The notes beneath the pieces were generated by a model. It was not told where the DNA came from. It was given only the letters and a program-made list of their open reading frames with translations, and made no database searches. A stretch of 33,831 nt of DNA from Aquamicrobium defluvii (GTDB lineage Bacteria > Pseudomonadota > Alphaproteobacteria > Rhizobiales > Rhizobiaceae): NCBI RefSeq assembly GCF_004363725.1, contig NZ_SNZF01000037.1, positions 1-33,831 on the forward strand. The letters run 5' to 3'. Numbering within the stretch: the stretch's first letter is position 1; every line of letters begins with the position of its first letter. Made by a program: the position numbers and the translations under genes. Below are positions 1-7,506 of this stretch, piece by piece.

Positions 1-21
1 TTTGAAAGCGCTCGCGTCATC

Positions 22-51
22 AGATGCTGGCCTCCAATCCAGCCAGCATCT
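22..51. repeat. 10-bp perfect inverted repeat (hairpin)
   Basis: AGATGCTGGC at 22-31 is exactly repeated in reverse complement at 42-51, with a 10-nt loop. It lies in the gene-free left end. There is no T-run directly after either arm, so it is either a terminator without a good U-tract for a gene left of the window, or part of an intergenic palindromic element. Confidence 0.6.
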
Positions 52-108
52 TGAATCACAAACCGCCTTCCTTGGGAATCCTACGATTCTCTCAATTTAG
101 GAACTGCT

Positions 109-151
109 TTAGATCATTTAATCGTTTCACGGAATTGATGAAATGATCTAA
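109..151. repeat. 11-bp perfect inverted repeat, likely part of a dispersed rhizobial palindromic element
   Basis: TTAGATCATTT (109-119) pairs with AAATGATCTAA (141-151) across a 21-nt spacer. The wording around it (TTAGATCATTT, then CTAACTATTTGTTT) resembles intergenic palindromes scattered through Rhizobiales genomes. That family assignment is from memory, not from a search. Together with the hairpin at 167-208 it fills most of the space downstream of pssA. Confidence 0.55.
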
Positions 152-166
152 CTATTTGTTTATACT

Positions 167-208
167 GCATTTGTGCGACGCCAAATGTTTCCATTTGGCT
201 GCAAATGC
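167..208. repeat. Nested hairpin downstream of pssA
   Basis: Inner stem GCCAAATG (180-187) pairs with CATTTGGC (192-199) over a 4-nt loop, which reads GAAA (a GNRA tetraloop) on the minus strand. Outer stem GCATTTG (167-173) pairs with CAAATGC (202-208). It begins 6 nt beyond the pssA stop, so it may protect or end that transcript, although no U-run follows. It looks like the second half of the palindromic element starting near 109. Confidence 0.55.
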
Positions 209-213
209 TCTAG

Positions 214-1038
214 TCACTCGCTGCTGCGGGCATCCACATCGGGCGGAAGCTCCGCCTCGCCTTCCAGCTTGGCGCGACGCGAGTAGGCAAGCACGCTGAA
301 CGGCAGGAACAGCAGATAGCCGATGACGGAAGCCGTAAGCGTGTACCAGGGATAGCTTACCAGAAGCAGGAAGAAGAGCACGATGGCCAGAATGACCAGC
401 AGCATGCGGTCTCCCGGCACTTTCAGGCTCTTGCCCGAATAGACCGGCAGGCGGCTGACCAGCAGGAAAGCGACGACCACAGTGAATCCCGTCGCCAGAA
501 AAGCGCCAAAGCGGGTCGGCTCGAAGCCGATGAAGGACAGGTAAAGCGGCAGCATGACCAACGCAGCGCCCGCCGGTGCAGGCACGCCGACGAAATACTC
601 GCCCTGCCATGCCGGCCGGTCATGCACTTCTTCCAGAACGTTGAAGCGGGCAAGCCTCATGCCGCAGGCGATGGTGAAAAGCAGCGCCGCGATCCAGCCC
701 GGCGAGCCGGCACGGTCAAGCAGGAATGCATAGAGCACCAGCGCGGGCGCGACACCGAAATTGACGATATCGGCTATGGAATCCATCTGGGCGCCGAACT
801 TGGAGGTCGCCTTCAGAAGGCGTGCGACACGTCCGTCCAGCCCGTCGAGGAAGGCGGCGATCAGCACCATCACCACTGCCGTCTCGAAACGCCCCTCGAA
901 GGCGAAGCGGATGCCGGAAAGACCGGCGCAGATGGCCAGAACCGTAAGCAGGTTCGGAAACACCATGCGCAGAGGGATTTCGCGGATGCGCGGCCCTGCC
1001 GAGCCGTGCGATTCGAATTTTTTGAAGGGCGGGTTCAT
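214..1038 (-). CDS. pssA: CDP-diacylglycerol--serine O-phosphatidyltransferase
   Basis: A 274-aa integral membrane enzyme that joins serine to CDP-diacylglycerol, giving phosphatidylserine, the precursor of phosphatidylethanolamine. The CDP-alcohol phosphotransferase signature is complete: D65, D68-G69, A72-R73, G82, D86, D90. Several hydrophobic segments follow to about residue 255, then a charged tail. The open frame runs upstream into psd, but the ATG at 1038 (MNPPFKKF) is the sensible start because it lies 11 bp after the psd stop. The psd-pssA pairing supports a two-gene phospholipid operon. In rhizobia the product also feeds phosphatidylcholine synthesis by methylation (known biology, not visible here). 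Confidence 0.95.
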   Translation of the reverse strand: MNPPFKKFESHGSAGPRIREIPLRMVFPNLLTVLAICAGLSGIRFAFEGRFETAVVMVLIAAFLDGLDGRVARLLKATSKFGAQMDSIADIVNFGVAPALVLYAFLLDRAGSPGWIAALLFTIACGMRLARFNVLEEVHDRPAWQGEYFVGVPAPAGAALVMLPLYLSFIGFEPTRFGAFLATGFTVVVAFLLVSRLPVYSGKSLKVPGDRMLLVILAIVLFFLLLVSYPWYTLTASVIGYLLFLPFSVLAYSRRAKLEGEAELPPDVDARSSE

Positions 1039-1049
1039 CGGCCCGGTCG

Positions 1050-1748
1050 TCAGGAAACGCGAACCACAGGCGCGCTCGCCTGCCCATCGAACACGGCCAG
1101 AACCGTCTCGCCACCAACAGCCGTCTGGCCGACAGCGACACGCGGCACCGCGCTTTCCGGCAGGTAGACGTCGACGCGGGAACCGAAACGGATCAGGCCG
1201 AAGCGCTCGCCGGCCGCGATGTCCGAATCTGCGTCGGCCCAGCACACGATACGGCGCGCCACCAGACCGGCGATCTGAACGGCAGCGACAGTGCCGTTCG
1301 GGCTGTCGATCACAAGTCCGTTGCGCTCGTTCTCGCTGCTCGCCTTGTCGAGGTCGGCGTTGAGGAACTTGCCCGGACGATGCTCGATAAGGGTGATGCG
1401 GCCACGCACCGGCGCGCGGTTCACATGGCAGGAAAACACGTTCATGAACACGGAAATGCGGGTCATTTCGGCGCCGCCGAGGCCGAGCTCGGCCGGCGGG
1501 ACTGCCGGGCCCACGGCGGAAACGACACCGTCCGCGGGGCTGATCACCAGCTTGTCGTCGATGGGGATGACGCGCTCGGGATCACGGAAGAAATAGATGC
1601 ACCATACGGTGAGGAGCGCGCCGACCCAGAGCAGGAAACCCGAAAAATAACCGACGACCAGCGTCACCGCCGCAAAGATGGCGATGAAGGGATAGCCTTC
1701 CCGGTGGATCGGCACGAATGTCTTCCTGATCGTGTCGATGAGTTGCAT
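1050..1748 (-). CDS. psd: Phosphatidylserine decarboxylase proenzyme (short type)
   Basis: A 232-aa decarboxylase that turns phosphatidylserine into phosphatidylethanolamine at the inner membrane. It has an N-terminal hydrophobic stretch (about residues 21-55), the early PADGVV motif (71-76), the HVNRAP segment (108-113), and the self-cleavage site G189-S190 in RFGSRVDVYLP, where the serine becomes the pyruvoyl cofactor. Its length fits the short (archaeal-type) family found in rhizobia rather than the roughly 320-aa E. coli type. It lies directly upstream of pssA with an 11-bp gap, so the consecutive steps are co-transcribed, with the second enzyme encoded first. Confidence 0.95.
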   Translation of the reverse strand: MQLIDTIRKTFVPIHREGYPFIAIFAAVTLVVGYFSGFLLWVGALLTVWCIYFFRDPERVIPIDDKLVISPADGVVSAVGPAVPPAELGLGGAEMTRISVFMNVFSCHVNRAPVRGRITLIEHRPGKFLNADLDKASSENERNGLVIDSPNGTVAAVQIAGLVARRIVCWADADSDIAAGERFGLIRFGSRVDVYLPESAVPRVAVGQTAVGGETVLAVFDGQASAPVVRVS

Positions 1749-1851
1749 CGTGCTGGACAGGCTCCGTTTTCAGTCGGTGCCTCTCTAGCGGAAAGCCTCT
1801 CTGGCCGCAATGCAACAATGCGTCAGCGTTCCGTCCGGACAAGGCAGTCTG

Positions 1852-3738
1852 TCAGATGACTTCTGGCGTTCGTTGCCTGACGACGACGCCCATGTCGTCG
1901 GTTTCGCGTGCGATTCGCAGCCTTTCCTCGGCTTCGGTGGCCTCGCGCTGGCGATCCCACATGGAGGCGTAAAGCCCGCCCATGCGCAGCAACGCGGCAT
2001 GTGTGCCACGCTCCTCGATCCTCCCCTCCTTCAGCACGATGATTTCATCTGCCGAAATGACGGTCGAAAGCCTGTGCGCGATGACAATGGTGGTGCGGTC
2101 GCGGCTGACCAGATCGAGCGCCGACTGGATTTCCTGCTCCGTATGGCTGTCCAGCGCCGAGGTCGCTTCGTCGAGGATGAGAATCGGCGGCGCCTTCAGG
2201 ATGGTGCGGGCAATGGCCACTCGCTGCTTCTCGCCGCCGGACAGCTTCAGCCCCCGCTCGCCCACCATGGTGTCATAGCCTTCCGGCAGACTTTCGATGA
2301 ACGAGCCGATCTGCGCCAGTTCGGCGGCGCGCCGCACCTCCTCGTCTGAAGCGTCGATGCGGCCATAGCGGATGTTGTAGGCGATGGTGTCGTTGAACAG
2401 AACCGTATCCTGCGGAACCATGCCGATGGCGGCGCGCAGGCTTTGCTGGGTCACGTCGCGCACATCCTGTCCGTCTATGAGGATCGCGCCGGACTGCACG
2501 TCATAGAAGCGGAACAGCAGGCGCGAGATGGTCGACTTGCCAGCCCCCGAAGGCCCGACGATGGCCACCGTCCTGCCTGCCGGAACCTCGAAGCTGATGC
2601 CCTTCAGAATCTGGCGGTTCGGCTCATAGGCGAACCGGACATCGCGGAATTCGACCTTGCCAGCGCCGACGCCAAGCGCAACGGCGTCCGGCTTGTCGAC
2701 AACCTCCGCCTTGACGTCGAGCAGGTCGAACATCTGTTCTATATCGGTCAGGCCCTGCCTTATCTCCCGGTAGATGAAGCCGATGAAGTTGAGCGGCACG
2801 GATAGCTGCATCAGCATGGCATTGACGAACACGAAATCGCCAACCGTGTGCGTGCCGGCCTGCACCTCGAGCGCGGACATCGCCATGATCACCGTCATGC
2901 CGATGCCGAAGATGACGCCCTGGCCGAAATTGAGCCAGCCAAGCGAGGTCCAGATGCGGGTGGCGGCGGTTTCGTAACGCGCCATGGAGCGGTCGAAGCG
3001 TTCGGCCTCCATGGCTTCATTGCCGAAATACTTCACCGTCTCGAAGTTGAGCAGCGAATCGATCGCCTTGGTGTTGGCGTCGGTGTCGCTGTCGTTCATG
3101 TCGCGGCGGATGTCGATGCGCCAGTCGCTCGCCTTCACCGTGAACCAGGTGTAGAGCCACACGGTGATCGCCACCACGGCCACATATTTCCAGCCATAGG
3201 CGACCGCGAAGATGATGGCCGTCAGCGCGAACTCCAGCACGGTCGGCACGCTGTTCAGAACCGTGAAGCGCACGATGGTCTCGATGCCCTTCGTGCCGCG
3301 TTCGATGATGCGCGACAGCCCGCCCGTGCGCCGCTCCAGATGGAAGCGCAGGGAAAGACGGTGCATGTGGACGAAGGTGCGGTAGGCAAGCTGGCGCACG
3401 GCGTGCTGGCCGACACGGGCAAACAGCGCATCGCGCAACTGGTTGAAGCCAACCTGGATGACACGGATGACGTTGTAGGCCACCACCAGCATGACGGGTG
3501 CGGCAAGGACGGCCGGAAGCGGCGGCGGGGAATGTGCGTCGCCGGCAAGCGCGTCGGTGGCCCATTTGAAGAAATAGGGAACCGCAATCAGCGTAAGCTT
3601 GGCAGCCACCAGAAGCACGGTCGCCCAGACCACACGCGCCTTGAGATCGGCCCGGTCGGACGGCCACATATAGGGCCAGAGGTTGACCAGTGTCCCCAGT
3701 GTGGAGCCGGAGTCGGCGGAAACAGTTTTTTCACTCAC
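1852..3738 (-). CDS. Atm1/ABCB7-type ABC exporter (half-transporter)
   Basis: About 628 aa, with an N-terminal six-helix exporter domain (residues 35-330) and a C-terminal ATPase. Walker A is GPSGAGKST (395-403), the signature SGGEKQ starts at S500, Walker B is ILILDE (519-524) and the switch histidine is H555. The segment NFETVKYFGNE (231-241), with RRDMN just before it, is characteristic of the Atm1/HMT1/ABCB7 group, which moves glutathione-linked persulfides or metal complexes. The start is taken as GTG 3738, which has AAGG about 10 nt upstream; the open frame continues upstream but crosses arsR. The upstream neighbour is a Cys-rich ArsR repressor (56-bp gap), which points to metal-inducible export rather than a purely constitutive Fe-S role. 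Membrane located, presumably a homodimer. Confidence 0.9.
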   Translation of the reverse strand: MSEKTVSADSGSTLGTLVNLWPYMWPSDRADLKARVVWATVLLVAAKLTLIAVPYFFKWATDALAGDAHSPPPLPAVLAAPVMLVVAYNVIRVIQVGFNQLRDALFARVGQHAVRQLAYRTFVHMHRLSLRFHLERRTGGLSRIIERGTKGIETIVRFTVLNSVPTVLEFALTAIIFAVAYGWKYVAVVAITVWLYTWFTVKASDWRIDIRRDMNDSDTDANTKAIDSLLNFETVKYFGNEAMEAERFDRSMARYETAATRIWTSLGWLNFGQGVIFGIGMTVIMAMSALEVQAGTHTVGDFVFVNAMLMQLSVPLNFIGFIYREIRQGLTDIEQMFDLLDVKAEVVDKPDAVALGVGAGKVEFRDVRFAYEPNRQILKGISFEVPAGRTVAIVGPSGAGKSTISRLLFRFYDVQSGAILIDGQDVRDVTQQSLRAAIGMVPQDTVLFNDTIAYNIRYGRIDASDEEVRRAAELAQIGSFIESLPEGYDTMVGERGLKLSGGEKQRVAIARTILKAPPILILDEATSALDSHTEQEIQSALDLVSRDRTTIVIAHRLSTVISADEIIVLKEGRIEERGTHAALLRMGGLYASMWDRQREATEAEERLRIARETDDMGVVVRQRTPEVI

Positions 3739-3794
3739 GAATTCAATGCCTTGTAGAGATTTCCGCGACGGGCTCGAATAGCGGGCCGCGCATA

Positions 3795-4124
3795 TCAGCA
3801 ATCGACGCAGCAGGCCGAAGCGAAGCAGGCCAGTTCTTCCGCCACAGCCCTCAGCGCCGGGCGGTCTATGGCGTAACGGGAGCGCTGGCCATCGGCCTTG
3901 AAACGCACCAGCCCGGCCGAGACCAGAATCTTGAGGTGCTGCGAAACGGTCGATTGCGCCAGATCGAGCCGGCCCACCACTTCGCCGCAACAGCAGGAAT
4001 CCGCCCTGGCGAGATGGCGCAGGATCTCGATGCGGGCCGGATGCGAAAGTGCGGCAAGCCGCACGGCAAGCTCGGTGTCGGCCAGCCCCTTGCGATTGTC
4101 CGCACAGTGCGAGGAAATTTTCAT
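3795..4124 (-). CDS. ArsR/SmtB-family metal-sensing transcriptional repressor
   Basis: A 109-aa winged-helix regulator (MKISSHC...). The helix-turn-helix region is LDLAQSTVSQHLKILVSAGL (53-72). It is unusually rich in cysteine: C7, the triplet C44-C46 where ArsR/CadC proteins carry the ELCVCD metal site, and C100, C105, C106 and C109 at the tail. This suggests a thiolate site for a soft metal or metalloid; which metal cannot be told. It probably represses itself and the ABC exporter 56 bp downstream. The start is uncertain: ATG 4124 has no clear Shine-Dalgarno and overlaps an inverted repeat, while ATG 4166 would add 14 residues. Length and family alignment favour 4124. Confidence 0.88.
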   Translation of the reverse strand: MKISSHCADNRKGLADTELAVRLAALSHPARIEILRHLARADSCCCGEVVGRLDLAQSTVSQHLKILVSAGLVRFKADGQRSRYAIDRPALRAVAEELACFASACCVDC

Positions 4125-4147
4125 CGTATATCGACGATAAACGATGA
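4121..4147. promoter_or_regulatory. Candidate ArsR operator overlapping the arsR start
   Basis: TCATCGT (4121-4127) and ACGATGA (4141-4147) form a 7-bp perfect inverted repeat with a 13-nt spacer. The spacer holds further copies of CGAT/ATCG. The arsR start codon (4122-4124) lies inside the left arm. An AT-rich dyad of this kind at a divergon-free arsR promoter is a typical autoregulatory site, but binding is inferred. Confidence 0.5.
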
Positions 4148-4175
4148 AAATGTTTGACGCAACCATTGAACAGAA

Positions 4176-4201
4176 GAAAGCGGCGAGATGGCGCCGCTTT
4201 C
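4176..4201 (-). terminator. Rho-independent terminator of the LysM gene
   Basis: GAAAGCGGCG (4176-4185) pairs perfectly with CGCCGCTTTC (4192-4201) over a 6-nt loop. Read on the minus strand, the hairpin is followed by TTCTGTT. It lies 30 bp past the stop of the LysM protein and just before the arsR promoter, so it separates the two minus-strand units. Confidence 0.75.
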
Positions 4202-4231
4202 GGTGTCTGGCAGGCTTTCGGGTCCGGATTT

Positions 4232-5662
4232 TTACTGCGGTTGCACGGTGATCCGATCGCCCATCGCATCGAAATCTGCCTGCTCACCCTGTTCCGACTT
4301 TTCCGGCACCTTGAACACCTGCCCCGGCCAGATGCGGTCCGGATCTGCGATCTGGTCCTGATTGGCCAGGTAGATGGTCGAATAGCGCACGCCATGGCCA
4401 TAAACGCGGCGTGAGATGTGCCACAACGTATCGCCGCGGCGGATGATGACGGAACCGTCCGCATGTTCCAGTTTCGGCGCAGCCGTGGTGGCGGGCTGGC
4501 CGCTCCCATCGCTGGCGGCACCTTCGTCGGGCGCGCCCCCTTCCCCGGCGGCCTGCGCGCTTGCGCCATCCGGGGCCGGCGGAGCGACGGCTGCGATCGT
4601 TTCGCCCGGTTCGCGCTGGAACGGCACGGTCGCACGCACCACGACCTTGTCGCCGTCGCCAGCATCCAGACCGTCAACGCGGATGGTGTATTCGCCGATC
4701 GGCAGGTCGCGACTGGCCTCGACGAGGAAATGGCCGTCCGGGGAGGTGACGGTTTCGCCAAGCAGTATCTCATTGGCATAGACGCGAACCTTGCGCCCGG
4801 CGTCGGCCCTGCCCGCAACGAAAATCTTGCCGCCATCGATCTCGACCGCTTCGACGGCAATCTTCGGTCCGCCCGCTTCGTCGGCGGGCTGCTGCCCGCC
4901 CGCCTGCTCCTGAGATGCGGCTGTCCCGGCGGCGGTTTGCCGGGGTACGGAATCGCCCGTCGCAGAATCGGCTGTGGCTTCGCCCTCCTGCCCGGCCTGC
5001 GGCACATCGGGTTCGCCCTGCGCCTCTGCCGTGCCGGGCTGGGCCTGCGGCAGGGTCAGAAGCTGCGCAGGCTTGCCGGGTTCCTCGACCATGGCCAGTA
5101 CCTGACCGTCCGGCTTTTCCGGGATCGATACGACTGCGGTCTGCGCGGATGTGGAGACGTCGCTGCCCGATTCCGTCGCGCGCAGCACGATCTGATGGTC
5201 TCCGGCCTTCAGAGGATCTTCGAGTACTATGGCGAAAGCGCCATCGGGGCCGGCAACGGCCTTGCCAAGCACGCTGGAACCATCGAAAAGCTCGACCGTC
5301 GAGCCAGGTGCGGCCTTTCCGGCCACCACAGCGGAACCGTCCCCTTCGACGCGCAGCACATCGAAGGTCGGGACCTCCGGCTTCTCCTGTGCGGCCTGCT
5401 CCGGCTGGGCCTGATCAGCAGCAGAGGGCTCGGCCGGCTTCTGCGCTTCGGCATTCGCCCCTGCGGCACCGGCGGCTTCCGCATCTGCGGCGGGTTCGGA
5501 TGCCGTACCTGCGGCTGTGGAAGCATCGCTTGCCGGCTGGGCGACTTCGGCAGGTTTACGCCCGATATAGGGATCGAGGGCGCCCGACAGATAGCCGATA
5601 AACGCCGCGACAGCGGCTGCCGCCGCCGCGAACAGGAATGCCTTGACCCCGTTATTCTTCAT
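4232..5662 (-). CDS. Membrane-anchored LysM and Ig-like domain protein
   Basis: A 476-aa envelope protein of unknown exact role. One N-terminal transmembrane or signal-anchor helix lies at about 7-27, followed by an Ala/Pro/Glu/Gln-rich low-complexity linker (35-97). Two bacterial Ig-like modules follow (about 98-181 and 266-348), each with a PDGxF turn, then a second flexible linker and a C-terminal LysM module (404-452, IRRGDTLWHISRRVYG and PDRIWPGQVFKVP). LysM binds N-acetylglucosamine chains, so the protein probably spans from the inner membrane to peptidoglycan. Start ATG 5662 is preferred over 5701 because a purine-rich AAGGCAGGG lies before it. A perfect palindrome lies 39 bp upstream and a strong terminator follows the gene, so it is likely a single-gene unit. 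Confidence 0.85.
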   Translation of the reverse strand: MKNNGVKAFLFAAAAAAVAAFIGYLSGALDPYIGRKPAEVAQPASDASTAAGTASEPAADAEAAGAAGANAEAQKPAEPSAADQAQPEQAAQEKPEVPTFDVLRVEGDGSAVVAGKAAPGSTVELFDGSSVLGKAVAGPDGAFAIVLEDPLKAGDHQIVLRATESGSDVSTSAQTAVVSIPEKPDGQVLAMVEEPGKPAQLLTLPQAQPGTAEAQGEPDVPQAGQEGEATADSATGDSVPRQTAAGTAASQEQAGGQQPADEAGGPKIAVEAVEIDGGKIFVAGRADAGRKVRVYANEILLGETVTSPDGHFLVEASRDLPIGEYTIRVDGLDAGDGDKVVVRATVPFQREPGETIAAVAPPAPDGASAQAAGEGGAPDEGAASDGSGQPATTAAPKLEHADGSVIIRRGDTLWHISRRVYGHGVRYSTIYLANQDQIADPDRIWPGQVFKVPEKSEQGEQADFDAMGDRITVQPQ

Positions 5663-5700
5663 TGCCCTGCCTTGCCCCTCGGTTTCCTGCAGCGTGACCA

Positions 5701-5714
5701 ATTTTCATGAAAAT
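5701..5714. promoter_or_regulatory. 14-bp perfect palindrome upstream of the LysM gene
   Basis: ATTTTCATGAAAAT reads the same on both strands. It lies 39 bp upstream of the LysM start, in the region divergent with the LOG gene, a usual place for an operator. No regulator is named. Confidence 0.45.
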
Positions 5715-5778
5715 GTCATCACGCTTTATCTCATTGCAGAAGCACGATCTTTTCCTGAAGCCCGGCCCCATGACCTGG

Positions 5779-5800
5779 AGATCGCGTTCCGGCGCGATCT
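5779..5800. repeat. 8-bp inverted repeat in the LysM/LOG divergent region
   Basis: AGATCGCG (5779-5786) and CGCGATCT (5793-5800) pair over a 6-nt TTCCGG loop. It could fold in the LOG leader RNA or be a remnant of an intergenic palindrome. Nothing shows its function. Confidence 0.4.
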
Positions 5801-5878
5801 AGCCTGTTTTGCGCAAAGCGACAAGAAAAACACCGCAACGGGCTTGACCGTGACGAGAACCCCTAGCACCAATCCGGT

Positions 5879-6490
5879 ATGAACACGATTCGATCCGTTT
5901 GCGTCTATTGCGGTTCTTCGCCGGGTCACGATTCGGCCTATATCGAAGCTGGCCGAACCCTGGGTCGCGCCCTTGCTCATTCAAGCCTTCGCCTCGTCTA
6001 TGGCGGCGGCACAAAAGGCATCATGGGCGCGGTATCCGAAGGCACGATCCGTGCCGGCGGCAAGGTGCTCGGCATCATCCCGCGCTTCCTGATGAACAAG
6101 GAAGCCACCGAAACCGGCCTCGACCGGCTCGACGAGGTCGTGATCACCGACAACATGCATCAGCGCAAGCAGCGCATGTTCGAGGAATCGGATGCTTTTG
6201 TCGCCCTTCCCGGCGGCATCGGCACGGTCGAGGAGATCGTGGAGATGATGACCTGGGCCCAGCTCGGCCATCACCGCAAGCCCATGGTTTTCGCCAACAT
6301 AGGCGGTTTCTGGGACCCTATGCTGGCGCTGCTCGACCATATGCGCGACGAAGGCTTCATCCATACCGCGCATCAGGTACGGCCGCTGGTGGTCAACCAG
6401 GTGGAGGCCATCGTGCCGGCCATCCTGTCCGCGGCTTCGGCAACTGGCACCCCTGCCGAAGGCGTGCCATCGATCATCGAGAAGATGTAA
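5879..6490 (+). CDS. LOG-family nucleotide 5'-monophosphate phosphoribohydrolase (TIGR00730)
   Basis: A 203-aa Rossmann-like protein of the Lonely Guy family, which cleaves the N-glycosidic bond of nucleoside 5'-monophosphates, including cytokinin riboside monophosphates in some members. The GGGTKGIMG loop (42-50), the HQRK segment (94-98) and the hallmark PGGIGTVEE (111-119) are all intact, as is the E-MMTW helix after it. There is no Shine-Dalgarno before ATG 5879, so the mRNA may be leaderless. A CTTGAC element lies at 5843-5848 but has no convincing -10. It ends 6 bp from the converging rarD stop. Bacterial substrates are often AMP rather than a hormone, so cytokinin production should not be assumed. 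Confidence 0.9.
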   Translation: MNTIRSVCVYCGSSPGHDSAYIEAGRTLGRALAHSSLRLVYGGGTKGIMGAVSEGTIRAGGKVLGIIPRFLMNKEATETGLDRLDEVVITDNMHQRKQRMFEESDAFVALPGGIGTVEEIVEMMTWAQLGHHRKPMVFANIGGFWDPMLALLDHMRDEGFIHTAHQVRPLVVNQVEAIVPAILSAASATGTPAEGVPSIIEKM

Positions 6491-6496
6491 GAGGAC

Positions 6497-7402
6497 TTAC
6501 TTTTCCCTCAGGGTCGACCAGGTGTAGATCGCGAGCGCAATCCAGATCAGCGCGAACGCGGCCAGCTGGGCCCGGCCGAACGGCTCGTTGAACACGAACA
6601 CGGCGATCAGGAACAGCATGGTCGGGGCGATGTATTGCATCAGCCCGATGGTCGACAGGCGCAATGCCTTTGCTCCGAAGGCGAACATGAGCAGCGGCAC
6701 CGCGGTGATGGGGCCGCATCCGACAAGCAACACCGTGTCCAGCCAGCTGCCGTGAACAATATGGTCTTCTCCGGTAGCGAGGAGCCACGCTATATAGGCT
6801 CCCGCCGGCACCGACAGTATCATGACTTCGAGCAGAAAGCCCTGGCTCGGTCCGACGGGAAGCGTCTTGCGGAAATAGCCATAGGCGGCGAAGGAAAACG
6901 CCAGCGCAAGAGATACCCACGGCAGCGCCCCGTTCTCATAGGTCAATATGGCCACCGCGACCGCGGCCAGCCCGACTGCCGTCGCCTGAACGCGGTTCAG
7001 CCGCTCTCCCAGCAGCAGCGCGCCGATCATGACCGTGACAAGCGGATTGATGTAGTAGCCGAGCGCCGTCTCGATGGCGCGGTCCGTGGCTATCGCCCAG
7101 ATGTAGATCGACCAGTTGAAGCTTATGATGCTGGCTGTTAGCGCCGTCATGCCCAGCATGCGCGGTGAGCGCAGCGCCGCCTTGAAATCCGCGGTCCGGC
7201 CCAGCCAGACCAGAACCAGTCCGGCGATAGGCAGCGACCACACCACGCGGTGGGCAACCACTTCCATCAACGGAAGATGTGCCACCCATTTCATATATAA
7301 CGGCAGCAGGCCCCACAGGAAATAAGCGCTGAAGCCCAGGACGAAACCGCGTCGGGCTACGGCGTCGGCTTCATGCGGCTTCTGGATCACATCGGTTGTC
7401 AT
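6497..7402 (-). CDS. rarD: RarD-type EamA-family transporter
   Basis: About 301 aa with ten predicted membrane helices in two EamA repeats. RarD hallmarks include FLWGLLPLYMKW near the N-terminus, HRVVWSL, NWSIYIWAI, ALGYYINPL and LMQYIAPT. RarD was first linked to chloramphenicol resistance; its physiological substrate is unknown, and relatives export amino acids or metabolites. The open frame begins at 7459, but the family length (about 296 aa) favours ATG 7402 or 7411. It follows cimA by about 104 bp and may have its own promoter. Confidence 0.9.
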   Translation of the reverse strand: MTTDVIQKPHEADAVARRGFVLGFSAYFLWGLLPLYMKWVAHLPLMEVVAHRVVWSLPIAGLVLVWLGRTADFKAALRSPRMLGMTALTASIISFNWSIYIWAIATDRAIETALGYYINPLVTVMIGALLLGERLNRVQATAVGLAAVAVAILTYENGALPWVSLALAFSFAAYGYFRKTLPVGPSQGFLLEVMILSVPAGAYIAWLLATGEDHIVHGSWLDTVLLVGCGPITAVPLLMFAFGAKALRLSTIGLMQYIAPTMLFLIAVFVFNEPFGRAQLAAFALIWIALAIYTWSTLREK

Positions 7403-7506
7403 GCCGCCCATATGGACCCGCAGCACGAATAGAACCATTTCAAACTTCTCATGGTTCAATCGTCTTTCGTTGATGGATCAACGGAACAGGAACGGCATCG
7501 AGATGT

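Noticed and set aside
622..1363. Overlapping plus-strand open frames opposite psd and pssA
   Set aside because: They are opposite-strand shadows of GC-rich coding sequence; their translations are Arg/His/Gly-rich and match no family, while psd and pssA are certain.
3739..5007. N-terminal extension of the ABC transporter frame
   Set aside because: The frame stays open by chance through arsR and the LysM gene in another phase. Homology to Atm1 begins only after the GTG at 3738.
5841..5878. Housekeeping promoter for the LOG gene
   Set aside because: CTTGAC is present at 5843-5848, but no -10 lies at 16-18 bp, so it was not annotated as a promoter.
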